Shown here one piece after another: positions 50,199-59,366 of a stretch of 64,000 bases of DNA. A program made the translations under genes and the position numbers. Position 1 is the first letter of the stretch. Every line of letters starts with the position of its first letter. The notes below the pieces were generated by a model that searched no databases, was not told where the DNA came from, and was given only the letters and a program-made list of their open reading frames with translations. The stretch spans positions 1-64,000 of the forward strand of contig NZ_BJXB01000013.1 in the NCBI RefSeq assembly GCF_007990775.1, given 5' to 3'. Source of the DNA: Deinococcus cellulosilyticus NBRC 106333 = KACC 11606. Lineage in GTDB: Bacteria; Deinococcota; Deinococci; Deinococcales; Deinococcaceae.

Positions 50199-50366
50199 GC
50201 GATCAGCGATCAGCGGTCAGCTGTCAGCAAAAGATTGTTTGATGCTTTCGCAACAGGCTACAGAGATGTGCACTGTACTGGAGAACAAATCAGCTGTTTT
50301 TTCTGGCTGAAGTGAAAGCGAAGTTGTGTCTGATGCTGACGGCTGAAAGCTGATGGCTGACGGCTT
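50199..50366. repeat. Inverted pair of GCTGA-type repeats, copies h and i (MITE-like hairpin)
   Basis: Copy h (50199-50229) reads as TCAGC units and copy i (50331-50366) as GCTGA units, so the pair is inverted. They flank about 100 nt of non-coding sequence. The layout matches the pair at 43454-43647. Confidence 0.6.
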
Positions 50367-50474
50367 TCTGCAATGACATCGACCCATCAGCGACTTTGCG
50401 TTCACCCTGCCCGGAGTGACGTTCAGCATCGGATCACACCCTCAAAAAAGGGCAGGCATCCTAGACTCGAAAAC

Positions 50475-50744
50475 ATGACCACAACCACCCATTACACCCT
50501 GACCGTATCCCCCCGCGATGAGCGCGAGAATGTGCGCCTCGGGACCGTGGAAAGCAGCAACCATCCAGGTTTCAGTGCAGGCGATCAAATCCAGGCCGAA
50601 GGGGTGACCCTGGTGCCCAGAGGCGAAGAGGACATCCTGCCTGTGATGCTCACCAACCTGAGCACCAACACCACCTACACCGCCACCCTGCATTTCGGTG
50701 AAGGGGACCTGCAGGAGTACCAGATCGCTGGCGAAGAAGGCTGA
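50475..50744 (+). CDS. Hypothetical small beta-rich protein
   Basis: This 89-residue protein alternates short polar strands (HYTLTVSPRDERENVRLGTVES, TNTTYTATLHFGEGDLQEYQI) and has no signal peptide. I do not recognise it. The ATG lies 7 nt after TAGACT with no ribosome site; an in-frame upstream start at 50373 is not supported. Confidence 0.65.
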   Translation: MTTTTHYTLTVSPRDERENVRLGTVESSNHPGFSAGDQIQAEGVTLVPRGEEDILPVMLTNLSTNTTYTATLHFGEGDLQEYQIAGEEG

Positions 50745-50757
50745 GAAAAGCAAAATC

Positions 50758-50787
50758 AAAAAGGAGCCCTGAGAGGCTCCTTTTTTT
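50758..50787. terminator. Bidirectional terminator
   Basis: GGAGCC pairs with GGCTCC around CTGAGA, flanked by A-runs on one side and seven T residues on the other. It serves both convergent genes. Confidence 0.88.
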
Positions 50788-52340
50788 CACTTGCGAATCC
50801 TCACCAGGTCATTCAACACCCCATCCAGCCCACCATACACGCTGATGTTGTCGATCTTCTCGGTGACCCTTTCCAGGGTTTCGAGCTCCTTGAGGCGCAG
50901 GGCGACAGGGTTGTCTTCCATGACCTTTGCGGTGTTCAGCAGGCTTCGGGTGGCAGCGGTCTCCTCACGCCTGCGGATCACGTTGGCCTGGGCAGACTTC
51001 TCAGCCTGCACAACCTGGGCAAGGATGGTCTTCATCTCTCCGGGCAAGATGATGTCCTTCACCCCGACAGATTCCATCACGATCCCCATGCCTTCGGTGC
51101 GGCTCCGGATGTGCTGGATCACCACGGCATCCAGAACCCCCTTGTCTTCCAGCAACTCGTCCAGGGAGCGGGTTCCCACGGCTGCACGCAGACCAAGCTG
51201 CAGTTCACGGTAGAGGTACTGCTCGATGTCAGAGAATCGGGAAGTGGCTTCCAGCACATCGGTCACGCGGTACCCGGCAGTCAGGTTGAGGCGCAGGGCC
51301 ACCTTGTCACGGGTCAGGATTTCCTGTCCAGAAACCTCCAGGGTCTGCAAACGCTGATCGTTGAGCTTCACCCGGTAAGCGCGGCCAAACTTCCAGAAAG
51401 CGTACCGTCCGGCAGGCAGCACACGGCTCAGGGCTCCATCCACGAACAGCATCCCCAGGTGGTACTCGGGCACCTCGATCTCGTCGATGGCGTAAGTGCG
51501 TACGGCCACATCCGCAGTTCTCAGGGCGTCGTACTGCTCAGGGGTCAGCTCGAACTGGTCCCGGATGCTCAGGATCTCGACCTCCACATGGGCAACCTTC
51601 AGGTACATCAGGCTCTGGCCCGATCCACGCACGTCGATCACCTTGTTGTTGTGGCGCACCACGCCAATCTCGGTGTCAGAAAGCTGGTAGGCGTCAAACA
51701 GGGAGAGCCAGTCTGCATGGGATGTGCGGATCACATCCTGCGTGGTCTGGTCCACACTCTGCCTGAGGGCCTGGTAAGTCACCGTGGTCCTGAGGGCTTC
51801 ATGCAGGTACAGCTTGCGCTCCCTGGGCAGCACAATATCTGCGAGGTGACCTGCACGTTCCACCAGTGCAAACTGCCTGTCGCCAGTGTTCACATCGGTG
51901 AACACGCGGGTCAGCACAGCGTTGTACTTCTGGGTCAGGAGCAGATGGTCCGCAGGCAGGGTCACTCCACCCTTTACCTCGATCAGTTCGACGCTCAGGG
52001 GGCTGAATCCCTTCCAGTACAGCTGCACGTTGCGGGGCATCACCACATCCAGCAGGTCCTGGTTGCGGGTCACCACAGCAATCTGCTGGTCTGAAGTGGA
52101 AACCACCTCGAAGAACTCACGAACAAGGTCGGTGCGCTCGGCAAGCAGGTAATCCTGCAAAGCATGCTTGAAGAGGGGCTGGTTGACGTTGAACACTTCC
52201 GTGCTGTACTGACGTCCCCAGAAGGTGTACTCCCCTCCTGTCAGAATGCGGACCAGACGGTCTCGGTGATACAGCAGGACCCTTTCAAAGGGCTTCACAC
52301 TCACCTTGGTTGTGAACAGGGACTTCTCGATGGTCTTCAT
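50787..52340 (-). CDS. SPFH/Band 7-domain protein (slipin-like)
   Basis: This 517-residue protein has a long N-terminal half made of Band-7-like segments (VKPFERVLLYHRDRLVRILTGGEYTFWG) and a C-terminal SPFH domain with ALRLNLTAGYRVTDV, ELQLGLRAAVGTRSLDELLEDK and VKDIILPGEMKTILAQVVQAEKSAQANVIRRREE. There is no membrane helix, so it may bind the membrane peripherally. The start follows a strong AAAGGAGGTG site; the frame upstream of it is ignored. SPFH proteins scaffold membrane microdomains or proteases. Confidence 0.87.
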   Translation of the reverse strand: MKTIEKSLFTTKVSVKPFERVLLYHRDRLVRILTGGEYTFWGRQYSTEVFNVNQPLFKHALQDYLLAERTDLVREFFEVVSTSDQQIAVVTRNQDLLDVVMPRNVQLYWKGFSPLSVELIEVKGGVTLPADHLLLTQKYNAVLTRVFTDVNTGDRQFALVERAGHLADIVLPRERKLYLHEALRTTVTYQALRQSVDQTTQDVIRTSHADWLSLFDAYQLSDTEIGVVRHNNKVIDVRGSGQSLMYLKVAHVEVEILSIRDQFELTPEQYDALRTADVAVRTYAIDEIEVPEYHLGMLFVDGALSRVLPAGRYAFWKFGRAYRVKLNDQRLQTLEVSGQEILTRDKVALRLNLTAGYRVTDVLEATSRFSDIEQYLYRELQLGLRAAVGTRSLDELLEDKGVLDAVVIQHIRSRTEGMGIVMESVGVKDIILPGEMKTILAQVVQAEKSAQANVIRRREETAATRSLLNTAKVMEDNPVALRLKELETLERVTEKIDNISVYGGLDGVLNDLVRIRK

Positions 52341-52684
52341 GCTCTGCGCACCTCCTTTCAGGCATCCGGGCGGGCGCAAAATTCACCCGGATGGAATCAA
52401 AATGATCTCTCGGTTTGTGGGGCACAAAAAGGCTTCCGGAAGGCTGGACCTCCCCTGCATGGAAGATGGGTTGCACACACGTTGCGGCGGTTGCTTTTCC
52501 TCACCCACACCCTGCAACCTGCCTGGACGTGGCGGAACCCAGCCTGCGCAATGCAGGTGGAGGGATTTTGCACCTCTCCTCGCTTGACCCACCTCTCCTT
52601 GTGGGAGAGGAAAGCGCAGCGAGAAGAGGGCAGACCAGGACCCTCCGGAAACTTCGAACAAAAAAAGCACGATTTCCAGTCGTG
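52341..52684. other. Intergenic region with nested hairpin
   Basis: This 344 nt region separates the SPFH gene from the minus-strand tRNA-like trio. At 52573-52629 an outer helix (CCTCTCCTCGCT with AGCGAGAAGAGG, one mismatch) encloses an inner hairpin (CCTCTCC-TTGT-GGAGAGG). It looks like an intergenic palindromic repeat. I see no gene. Confidence 0.55.
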
Positions 52685-52759
52685 TGGATTGGCTTGCAGG
52701 GATCGAACCCGCGACCATCCGATTGGACATCGGACGCTCTACCTCTGAGCTAAAACCAA
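52685..52759 (-). tRNA. tRNA-Gly-like (anticodon TCC, G33 instead of T33)
   Basis: The cloverleaf folds fully: acceptor TTGGTTT/AAGCCAA (one wobble), D stem GCTC/GAGC, anticodon stem TCCGA/TCGGA, T arm GCGGG-TTCGATC-CCTGC, T73 and encoded CCA. The loop is TGTCCAA, which gives anticodon TCC but a G at position 33, where nearly all tRNAs have U. The first pairs (T1-A72, T2-A71) are also not those of a normal tRNA-Gly. Confidence 0.6.
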
Positions 52760-52760
52760 A

Positions 52761-52840
52761 GCTGGATGTAGGAGTCGAACCTACGGTGGGAAAACCCGAC
52801 GAACCCCAAGTTCGTTGCCTGACCGCCAGGCGTATCCGTG
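52761..52840 (-). tRNA. tRNA-like, class II variable arm with anticodon TGG (Pro?)
   Basis: D arm GCCT-GGCGGTC-AGGC, anticodon arm ACGAA-CTTGGGG-TTCGT (T33 present, anticodon TGG, G37 as in tRNA-Pro), a long variable arm GGG-TTTT-CCC and T arm GTAGG-TTCGACT-CCTAC are clear. The acceptor pairs only in four positions (GGAT/ATCC) and no CCA is encoded. A long variable arm is not expected for tRNA-Pro. It overlaps the preceding unit by two bases. Confidence 0.5.
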
Positions 52841-52913
52841 GTGAAGTGAGAAGGATTTGAACCTTCGACCTGATGGACACTCCATCCGCTCTACCAGACT
52901 GAGCCATCACCTC
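52839..52913 (-). tRNA. tRNA-like with a five-base anticodon loop
   Basis: Acceptor GAGGTGA/TCACTTC (one wobble), D stem GCTC/GAGC with a normal AGTCTGGTA loop, variable loop AGGTC, T arm GAAGG-TTCAAAT-CCTTC, A73 and encoded CCA are all normal. The anticodon arm is GATGG-AGTGT-CCATC, so the loop has five bases and no T33. A seven-base reading with a broken pair would give anticodon GTG. It is either a pseudogene or a tRNA-like RNA. Confidence 0.55.
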
Positions 52914-53010
52914 TGGAAAGCAGCATGTGGTACGCAAGGACAGCAGGGCTGCATGCGCCAGCAGGGGTTTTGAGCCCTGACCGTTACATGAACTTTCCGT
53001 GTTTCAAAGT

Positions 53011-53116
53011 ACCAGACCCCCAGCACCCTGCACATGAAAGAAAAAGCCTACCAGAGGGCAGAAGAGGGCTTAATGTCTGGTAGGAGAAACGGCTTAAACA
53101 CTTCCCGGGGTCTGGT
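53011..53116. other. Nested inverted repeats, possible structured RNA
   Basis: ACCAGACCCC (53011-53020) pairs with GGGGTCTGGT (53107-53116). Inside it CCTACCAGA (53047-53055) pairs with TCTGGTAGG (53076-53084). Both helices are perfect. No reading frame is supported in the 280 nt between the tRNA-like trio and the GNAT gene. Confidence 0.6.
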
Positions 53117-53198
53117 CATCCAACTTCAATTTCCCGGTGGACCAGTCGGAGCCCAACCAGATCAAGTGTTTTCAGTGCAGACAACACTTCAAAAGTGA

Positions 53199-54116
53199 TC
53201 AGACCTTAACCCAGAGGTATCCGCCAATGTCTTTGCGGTGGTTTTTGAGGGCTGCGCGAATGGCAGAGGTGTTTCTGGAGTCGATGGTCCCAAACAGCAC
53301 GTCGTCTTCCAGAGCTGGAAGGTTCTCAATGAGGTGACGCTGCGCGGCTGCCCCAAGGCCCCTTCCCTGAAATTCAGGCCTGAGCAGCATCTCTGTGACC
53401 ACAAAACCACTGAGACCTTCCTCGGCAGATCGGGTTGCAGCCACAACCCCGATCCACTGGTCCTCATGCATCACCTGATAGAGGGTTCCCTCTTCCAGCA
53501 AATCCTGCAGGTCTTCTCTGGATTCTGGAGTGGCATACTCAGGATGGTCCGGGTGAACAGCAGCAATGTCCTGGTAAATCTGCGTGTAAGCCTCATAAAA
53601 ATCCAGTTCTGCTGGCCGTTGCAAGGTGATGTCCCCGTGCCGGGAAGGGAGAGGCAACTGTCTGGCCTCCTGAATGGGCAGGGCCAGATAACGCTTCTCC
53701 CAGAAGAACCCCTCCGGCAGTGGCCCAAGGTCGATGTGGGAGGGCACAAAAAACCGGGCATGTTTTGGCTGAAACAGGGCACAGGCTGTGGCCGCCTGCC
53801 TGGCCACCTTCAGAAATCCTGCTGCATCTCCAGGCAACTGTGGCATCAAAATCACATCCACAAAGGGACGGCTGAGGTCCAGTGCCCTGAAACGAATCCC
53901 GATCAGGGTCTCCCCCATCCACCGGTTGAGGTAATCTGCTGGCTCACTGCCAGGGACCTGGCAATGGTCATGAAAGTCCTTCGCAAATTCCAGATTTTGC
54001 AGGCGGTCCAGTTCAACCTGCAACGCTTCCTCAAGGTTGTGTTTCAGCTTTTCCGGGGTGTACCACTGGTGCAGCAGTGGAGAAAGCTGAGCCAGTTTTG
54101 TTTCGAGGTGGGTCAT
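53199..54116 (-). CDS. GNAT-family N-acetyltransferase
   Basis: This 305-residue protein has an N-terminal half of uncertain fold and a C-terminal GNAT domain (residues about 150-300) with the acetyl-CoA loop LLRPEFQGRGLGAAAQRHLI and the final strand TIDSRNTSAIRAALKNH typical of acetyltransferases. The N-terminal half (WMGETLIGIRFRALDL, FVDVILMPQLPGDAAGFLKV) may be a degenerate second GNAT domain. The substrate is unknown. Confidence 0.82.
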   Translation of the reverse strand: MTHLETKLAQLSPLLHQWYTPEKLKHNLEEALQVELDRLQNLEFAKDFHDHCQVPGSEPADYLNRWMGETLIGIRFRALDLSRPFVDVILMPQLPGDAAGFLKVARQAATACALFQPKHARFFVPSHIDLGPLPEGFFWEKRYLALPIQEARQLPLPSRHGDITLQRPAELDFYEAYTQIYQDIAAVHPDHPEYATPESREDLQDLLEEGTLYQVMHEDQWIGVVAATRSAEEGLSGFVVTEMLLRPEFQGRGLGAAAQRHLIENLPALEDDVLFGTIDSRNTSAIRAALKNHRKDIGGYLWVKV

Positions 54117-54475
54117 TCTTCCATCTCCTTTAATTTCTTAAATCTTTTAAGTTTCTCAAGACAATGGTATTGATGAGCAATCACCCTTCAAAAGTTTATA
54201 AAGAAATTTTTACAAACAATCCCCAACTCATGTGACTCATATTGGTCACAGCAATGTAAAGATGAACATGAAATAATCATTTCGTCAGCAACCAGATTGC
54301 TGATGCTTCTGGAGATCGGTTGCCTTCAGAGCTGCCCTTTTTGATGTTGACCATGCACCACACTCCTTGGGTCCCTGGCCACCTGAAGAATCCAGTCGCA
54401 ACCTCTGGCTTCCTTCAACGGCAAGGCGTTGACACCAGATTTTCACGTATCGTTTCCCATTTTATCCAGAGCAAA
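54117..54475. other. Intergenic region between the GNAT gene and etfA
   Basis: The first 150 nt are AT-rich and should hold the GNAT promoter. I see no gene, repeat or clear operator in the rest. Confidence 0.4.
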
Positions 54476-54507
54476 CCGGCCCTCTATTCAAGGGCCGGTG
54501 TTTTTTG
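54476..54507. terminator. Terminator downstream of etfA
   Basis: A 9 bp perfect stem (ACCGGCCCT / AGGGCCGGT) has a T-run on its plus-strand side and a short TTT on the minus side, 6 to 30 nt after the etfA stop codon. Confidence 0.65.
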
Positions 54508-54512
54508 GCTTC

Positions 54513-55459
54513 TTACTTGCGGGTGGCTTCGATCAGGGCAGGAATCACCTGATGGAGGTCGCCCACAATGCCGTAATCCGCATTTTTGAAGATGGGGGCT
54601 TCAGGGTCCTTGTTGACGGCCACGATATACTTGCTCTTGCCCATCCCGGAGAGGTGCTGCACGGCCCCACTGACGCCAATGGCAATGTAGGCTTTGGGTG
54701 CAACGGTTTTCCCGGTCTGGCCCACCTGTTCGCCGTAAGGCCTCCAGCCAGCGTCCACAACGGCGCGGGTGGCTCCCACCCCTGCACCCAGATTGTCGGC
54801 CAGACCTTCAATCAGGCTGGAGAAGTTCTCAGGGCTTCCCACGCCACGGCCACCCGTGATCACAATGTCCGCCTCGGTGAGGGGAACGCGGGTGGTCTTC
54901 TCAATCACCTTGCCGGTGGACCGGGTTCTGCTGGTGGGGAGTTCCAGCTCCACATCGTACTGCTCGCCTGCACTGCCTGCAGGTGAAGCTGGATTGTAAG
55001 CGCCAGGTTTTACACTGACCACGGTCACCGGAGCACTGGACTCGTACACCTCGGTCACGCGGGCCAGGTAGGCGTATTTGGTGCCCTGCAGAGCCCCTCC
55101 CTGGTCTTGCACCTTGATGACATCCTCAAGAAGGGGAGCATCCAGTTTGACGGCCACACGGGCGCTGTATTCCCGGCCAGAACGGCTGGCTCCCACCAGG
55201 ATGGTGTGGGCCTCCCCTTCCTGAGCGATCTGGGTCACGGCAGCAGCCCAGATCTCGGGGTTGTAGTTTGCAAGCTGGGGCAGGTCTGCAACCAGCACCT
55301 GCTCAACGTACTGAGACAGCTCATTGGCAACCGCAGTCAGGTTCTGACCGAGAACGAGTGCAGTGATGGGACCCTCACGGCCCAGATCACGGGCGGCCTG
55401 CACCAGTTCCAGGGCCATCTTGGAGGGTTTGCCGTTGTTGTGGTCTGCAACCAGCAGAA

Positions 55460-55463
<4 letters not shown>
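54513..55463 (-). CDS. etfA: Electron transfer flavoprotein, alpha subunit
   Basis: This 316-residue subunit binds the FAD that takes electrons from acyl-CoA dehydrogenases. The C-terminal FAD site is intact: GRGVGSPENFSSLIEGLADNLGAGVGATRAVVDAGW, QVGQTGKTVAPKAYIAIGVSGAVQHLSGM. It overlaps etfB by 4 nt and is the second gene of that operon. Confidence 0.96.
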
Positions 55464-56221
<758 letters not shown>

Positions 56222-56234
56222 CGTTGGCACTCCT

Positions 56235-56281
56235 CGTTTTGTACTCGGTATAATTTTATTCCGCAACGGTGAGAAAATCAA
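56235..56281 (-). promoter_or_regulatory. etfB promoter with shared downstream box
   Basis: TTGATT (-35) and TAAAAT (-10) are separated by 17 nt. Immediately after the -10 box lies TATACCGAGTACAAAACG (56235-56252), which matches 16 of 18 bases of a box placed the same way in front of the acyl-CoA dehydrogenase gene at 57527. Confidence 0.65.
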
Positions 56282-56320
56282 ATGGCTCCATCTCGCAGAG
56301 CAAAATCGACTTTCTCCATC

Positions 56321-56377
56321 TGAAAAAACAGGTCTGGTGCTTCTCCCAGTGTACAGGACTGCCCGGCCAGACCTGTT
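56321..56377 (-). terminator. Terminator of the first acyl-CoA dehydrogenase gene
   Basis: An 11 bp stem (AACAGGTCTGG / CCAGACCTGTT) with a 29 nt loop is followed on the minus strand by a run of T residues. Confidence 0.65.
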
Positions 56378-56390
56378 CTCAGGCTTTCAT

Positions 56391-57527
56391 TTACCGCAGC
56401 AGGTTGCGGGCAATCACCACACGCTGGATCTCGTTGGTGCCCTCATAGATCTGGTTGAGTTTGACATCCCTGAGGAGCTTCTCAACAGGATACTCACCCA
56501 CGTATCCATAGCCCCCATGCACCTGAATGGCCTCATTGGCTGCATCAAAAGCCATTTCAGAGCAGTAAGCCTTGGCGATGGCACTTTCCATGCCGTGGGG
56601 TTGCCCCTGGTCGGCAAGCCATGCGGCTTTGTAGGTCATCAGGCGTCCGGTTTCGATACCCATGGCCATCTCGGCCAGTTTGAACTGAATGGCCTGCAAC
56701 TCCGAGATGGGTTTACCAAAAGCCTTGCGTTCACGGGAATACTTGATGCTCTCTTCAAGGGCACGTCTAGCAATGCCCACCGAACCTGCAGCCACCGGAA
56801 TGCGGGTCTTGTCCAGGGTCTTCATGGCAATCTTGAAGCCATCTCCGGGGCCACCCAGCATGTGGTCTTTTGGCACCCGCACATCCTGAAAGACCAGTTC
56901 GCTGGTCAGGCTTGCCCGCTGCCCCATCTTGTGCTTGATCTTGTTGTAACTCTGTCCGGGGGCATCTTTTGGCACCACGATGGCAACCGTGCCCCTGTGC
57001 CCTGCACTCTTGTCCACCGTTGCGAAGACCACGGTGACCTCTGCAACCCCACCATTGGAAATCCACATCTTGGTTCCGTTGATGACCCACTCGTCCCCAT
57101 CGAGGACAGCGGTGGTGTTCATGGCTGCAGCGTCACTGCCGTTGTTGGGTTCTGACAGGGCAAAAGCGGCCAGAGAGGGCTTTTCCAGCAGTGGAGCCAG
57201 GAAGCGTTTCTGTTGCTCCTCGGTGCCTCCCAGCAGAATGGGCGTGATGCCCAGTTCTGAGGCCATCAGGATGGTGTAGATGCCCATGCAGCCGTAAGCC
57301 AGTTCTTCGCCGATGACCACTTCATCGAGCATGGAGAGGCCCAGACCTCCGGCATGCTCGGGGATGCCCACATTGAGGAGTCCCAGTTCAAAAGCCTTTT
57401 CGACGATCTCCCAGGGAAGTTCTTCTTTCTGGTCGTATTCTGCAGCAATGGGGATGATCTCGTTGCGGGTGAAATCCCTTGCCATGGCCTGCAGCTGTTT
57501 CTGTTCGGCACTCAGGTTGAAATCCAT
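56391..57527 (-). CDS. Acyl-CoA dehydrogenase (first)
   Basis: This 378-residue flavoenzyme has the family signatures AFALSEPNNGSDAAAM, GTKMWISNGGVAEVTVVFA, REAFGKPISELQAIQFKLAEM-like helix, GGYGYVGEYPVEKLLRDVKLNQIYEGTNEIQ with the catalytic Glu in YEGT. It should oxidise a short or branched acyl-CoA and pass electrons to EtfAB. The ATG at 57527 has GGAGGG upstream; a TTG at 57536 is possible. Confidence 0.94.
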   Translation of the reverse strand: MDFNLSAEQKQLQAMARDFTRNEIIPIAAEYDQKEELPWEIVEKAFELGLLNVGIPEHAGGLGLSMLDEVVIGEELAYGCMGIYTILMASELGITPILLGGTEEQQKRFLAPLLEKPSLAAFALSEPNNGSDAAAMNTTAVLDGDEWVINGTKMWISNGGVAEVTVVFATVDKSAGHRGTVAIVVPKDAPGQSYNKIKHKMGQRASLTSELVFQDVRVPKDHMLGGPGDGFKIAMKTLDKTRIPVAAGSVGIARRALEESIKYSRERKAFGKPISELQAIQFKLAEMAMGIETGRLMTYKAAWLADQGQPHGMESAIAKAYCSEMAFDAANEAIQVHGGYGYVGEYPVEKLLRDVKLNQIYEGTNEIQRVVIARNLLR

Positions 57528-57543
57528 GCTGATCAAAGCCCTC

Positions 57544-57595
57544 CGTTTTGTACTTGGTCTAAGTTTAGCGAACTTTTTGAACTGAGTCTAGACTC
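57544..57595 (-). promoter_or_regulatory. Promoter of the first acyl-CoA dehydrogenase gene with shared box and palindrome
   Basis: TAGACCAAGTACAAAACG (57544-57561) lies directly after a TAAACT -10 box, as in front of etfB. A TAGACT at 17 nt spacing may be the -35 box; it lies inside the 14 bp perfect palindrome TGAGTCTAGACTCA (57583-57596). Confidence 0.55.
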
Positions 57596-58742
57596 AATCC
57601 CTGAACTCCCCAAACACATGTCGGGAGATCACCAGCTTCTGAATCTCATTGGTGCCTTCATAGATTTCGGTGATCTTGGCATCCCGATAATACCGCTCCA
57701 CAGGGTATTCACGGCTGTACCCGTTGCCACCGAAGATCTGCACGGCTTCCCGGGTCACATAGACCGCAGCGTCAGAGGCCAGAAATTTCGCCATGGACGA
57801 TTCCCTGGTGTGTTTTTTGCCCTGGTCTCGCAACCATGCCGCTTTGAGGGCCACCAGACGGGCAGCCTCTATGCGGGCAGCCATCTCTGCAATTTTGAAG
57901 GAAACGCCCTCGAATTCAGAAATCTTCTTGCCGAACTGTTCACGGGTGAGGGCATATTTTGCTGCAGCTTCCAGGGCCGCACGGGCAATTCCGATGGACT
58001 GCATGGCAATCCCGATGCGCCCGGAATCCAGGCTGTTGAGGGCAATGATCAGGCCCTGACCTTCCTCTCCAATGCGGTTGGCATCCGGGATGCTCACATC
58101 GTCGAACTGCACGGTGGTGGTGTGTGCGGCATGCAGTCCCATCTTCTCTTCAGGCTTGCCAAAGGAGAGTCCCGGTGTGTCCTTCTCAACCACAAAACAG
58201 GTCACCCCTTTGGCTCCACTGCCAGAGGTGCGGGCCATCACCATGTAAGTGTCTGCCTGCCCCCCAGAGGTGATCCAGGCTTTCTGGCCGTTTAAGACCC
58301 ATTCGTTGCCGTCCTTCTGGGCATGGAGCCTGAGGCTTGCGGCATCTGACCCTGCATTGGGTTCGGTGAGGCAGAAAGCCCCTATTTTCTCTCCGAGGGC
58401 AAGGGGTTTCAGGAACTTCTGCCTTTGTTCCTCGGTGCCGAATTTGAGGATCATCTGCTCAGGGAGTCCATTTTGCACGCTCATGATCACGGCAACACTG
58501 GCATCTGCAGCGGCGATTTCTTCCAGGCACAGGGCGTAGGTCACGGAGTCCAGACCGGCACCACCGTACTGTTCGGGGATGGTGGCTCCCAGAAGGCCCA
58601 TGTCGGCCAGTTTGCGAAGCTGTTCCCAGGGGTATTCCCCCGAGCGGTCATACTGGGCAGCCAGAGGAGCGATTTCGTGCTGGGCAAATTCCCGCACATG
58701 GGAGAGGATCAGCTGGCTGTCATCACTGAGTTGAAAGTGCAT
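57594..58742 (-). CDS. Acyl-CoA dehydrogenase (second)
   Basis: This 382-residue paralogue has FCLTEPNAGSDAASLR, GQKAWITSGGQADTYMVMARTS, GGNGYSREYPVERYYRDAKITEIYEGTNEIQ with the catalytic Glu. It is about half identical in motif regions to its neighbour but probably has another chain-length range. The ATG lies 6 nt after TACAAT, so it is probably leaderless; the upstream in-frame extension is rejected. Confidence 0.94.
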   Translation of the reverse strand: MHFQLSDDSQLILSHVREFAQHEIAPLAAQYDRSGEYPWEQLRKLADMGLLGATIPEQYGGAGLDSVTYALCLEEIAAADASVAVIMSVQNGLPEQMILKFGTEEQRQKFLKPLALGEKIGAFCLTEPNAGSDAASLRLHAQKDGNEWVLNGQKAWITSGGQADTYMVMARTSGSGAKGVTCFVVEKDTPGLSFGKPEEKMGLHAAHTTTVQFDDVSIPDANRIGEEGQGLIIALNSLDSGRIGIAMQSIGIARAALEAAAKYALTREQFGKKISEFEGVSFKIAEMAARIEAARLVALKAAWLRDQGKKHTRESSMAKFLASDAAVYVTREAVQIFGGNGYSREYPVERYYRDAKITEIYEGTNEIQKLVISRHVFGEFRD

Positions 58743-59013
58743 GCTCCCATTGTATGACGTTTTTTTCACGACACTGCACATTTCTGTCATATATTGACCT
58801 GGTTCAAGGGATTTGCTTCTCATGCAGAAGAATTTTGCCTGAAAGGGCAGAAACCGGACATTGTGTTTCTGGCACAAGAAGTTCTTAAAGGGAGCCTAAA
58901 TCTGCATTCACATGCCCGTCAGGCCCACCTAAGGACCTGGAACTACCCTGAGAACGAGCAAGGCGAACTCAATCTCATTTGGATGTATCCACTCAACTTC
59001 AAAAGGAGGCAAC

Positions 59014-59259
59014 ATGTACGGAACCGAACAGATTCGCGAACACATGCCCATCCTCTGCGCCGATGGCAACACCCATGGCGTGGTGGACCACATGGACCGG
59101 GATTTCATCAAAGTGGCAAAAGACGAAAGTGGCAAGCACCACTGGATTCCCATGAGCGCAGTGGACCATGTGGACCAACATGTCCACCTGAAATGGCGTC
59201 ACCACGAAATCGAAGAAAAATGGCTGGACCGGGACCCCCACCCTGAACACCAGCACTGA
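59014..59259 (+). CDS. DUF2171-type small protein
   Basis: This 81-residue His-rich protein (ADGNTHGVVDHMDRDFIKVAKDE, HHWIPMSAVDHVDQHVHLKW) matches the PRC-barrel-like DUF2171 family often found in Deinococcus and other stress-tolerant bacteria. Its function is unknown. The start follows AAAAGGAGG. The 270 nt upstream hold no feature I can name besides the leader. Confidence 0.75.
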   Translation: MYGTEQIREHMPILCADGNTHGVVDHMDRDFIKVAKDESGKHHWIPMSAVDHVDQHVHLKWRHHEIEEKWLDRDPHPEHQH

Positions 59260-59274
59260 GCAAAGATGTTTCAG

Positions 59275-59299
59275 AGGCGAGCCAGGCTCGCCTTTTTTT
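59275..59299 (+). terminator. Terminator of the DUF2171 gene
   Basis: AGGCGAGCC and GGCTCGCCT form a tight stem followed by seven T residues. Confidence 0.9.
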
Positions 59300-59366
59300 G
59301 TGCCTGAGGCTTCACTCCTCTGTTGCCTTTGATGCAACTTCTCCTCACCAAAACGCGTAATACTGG

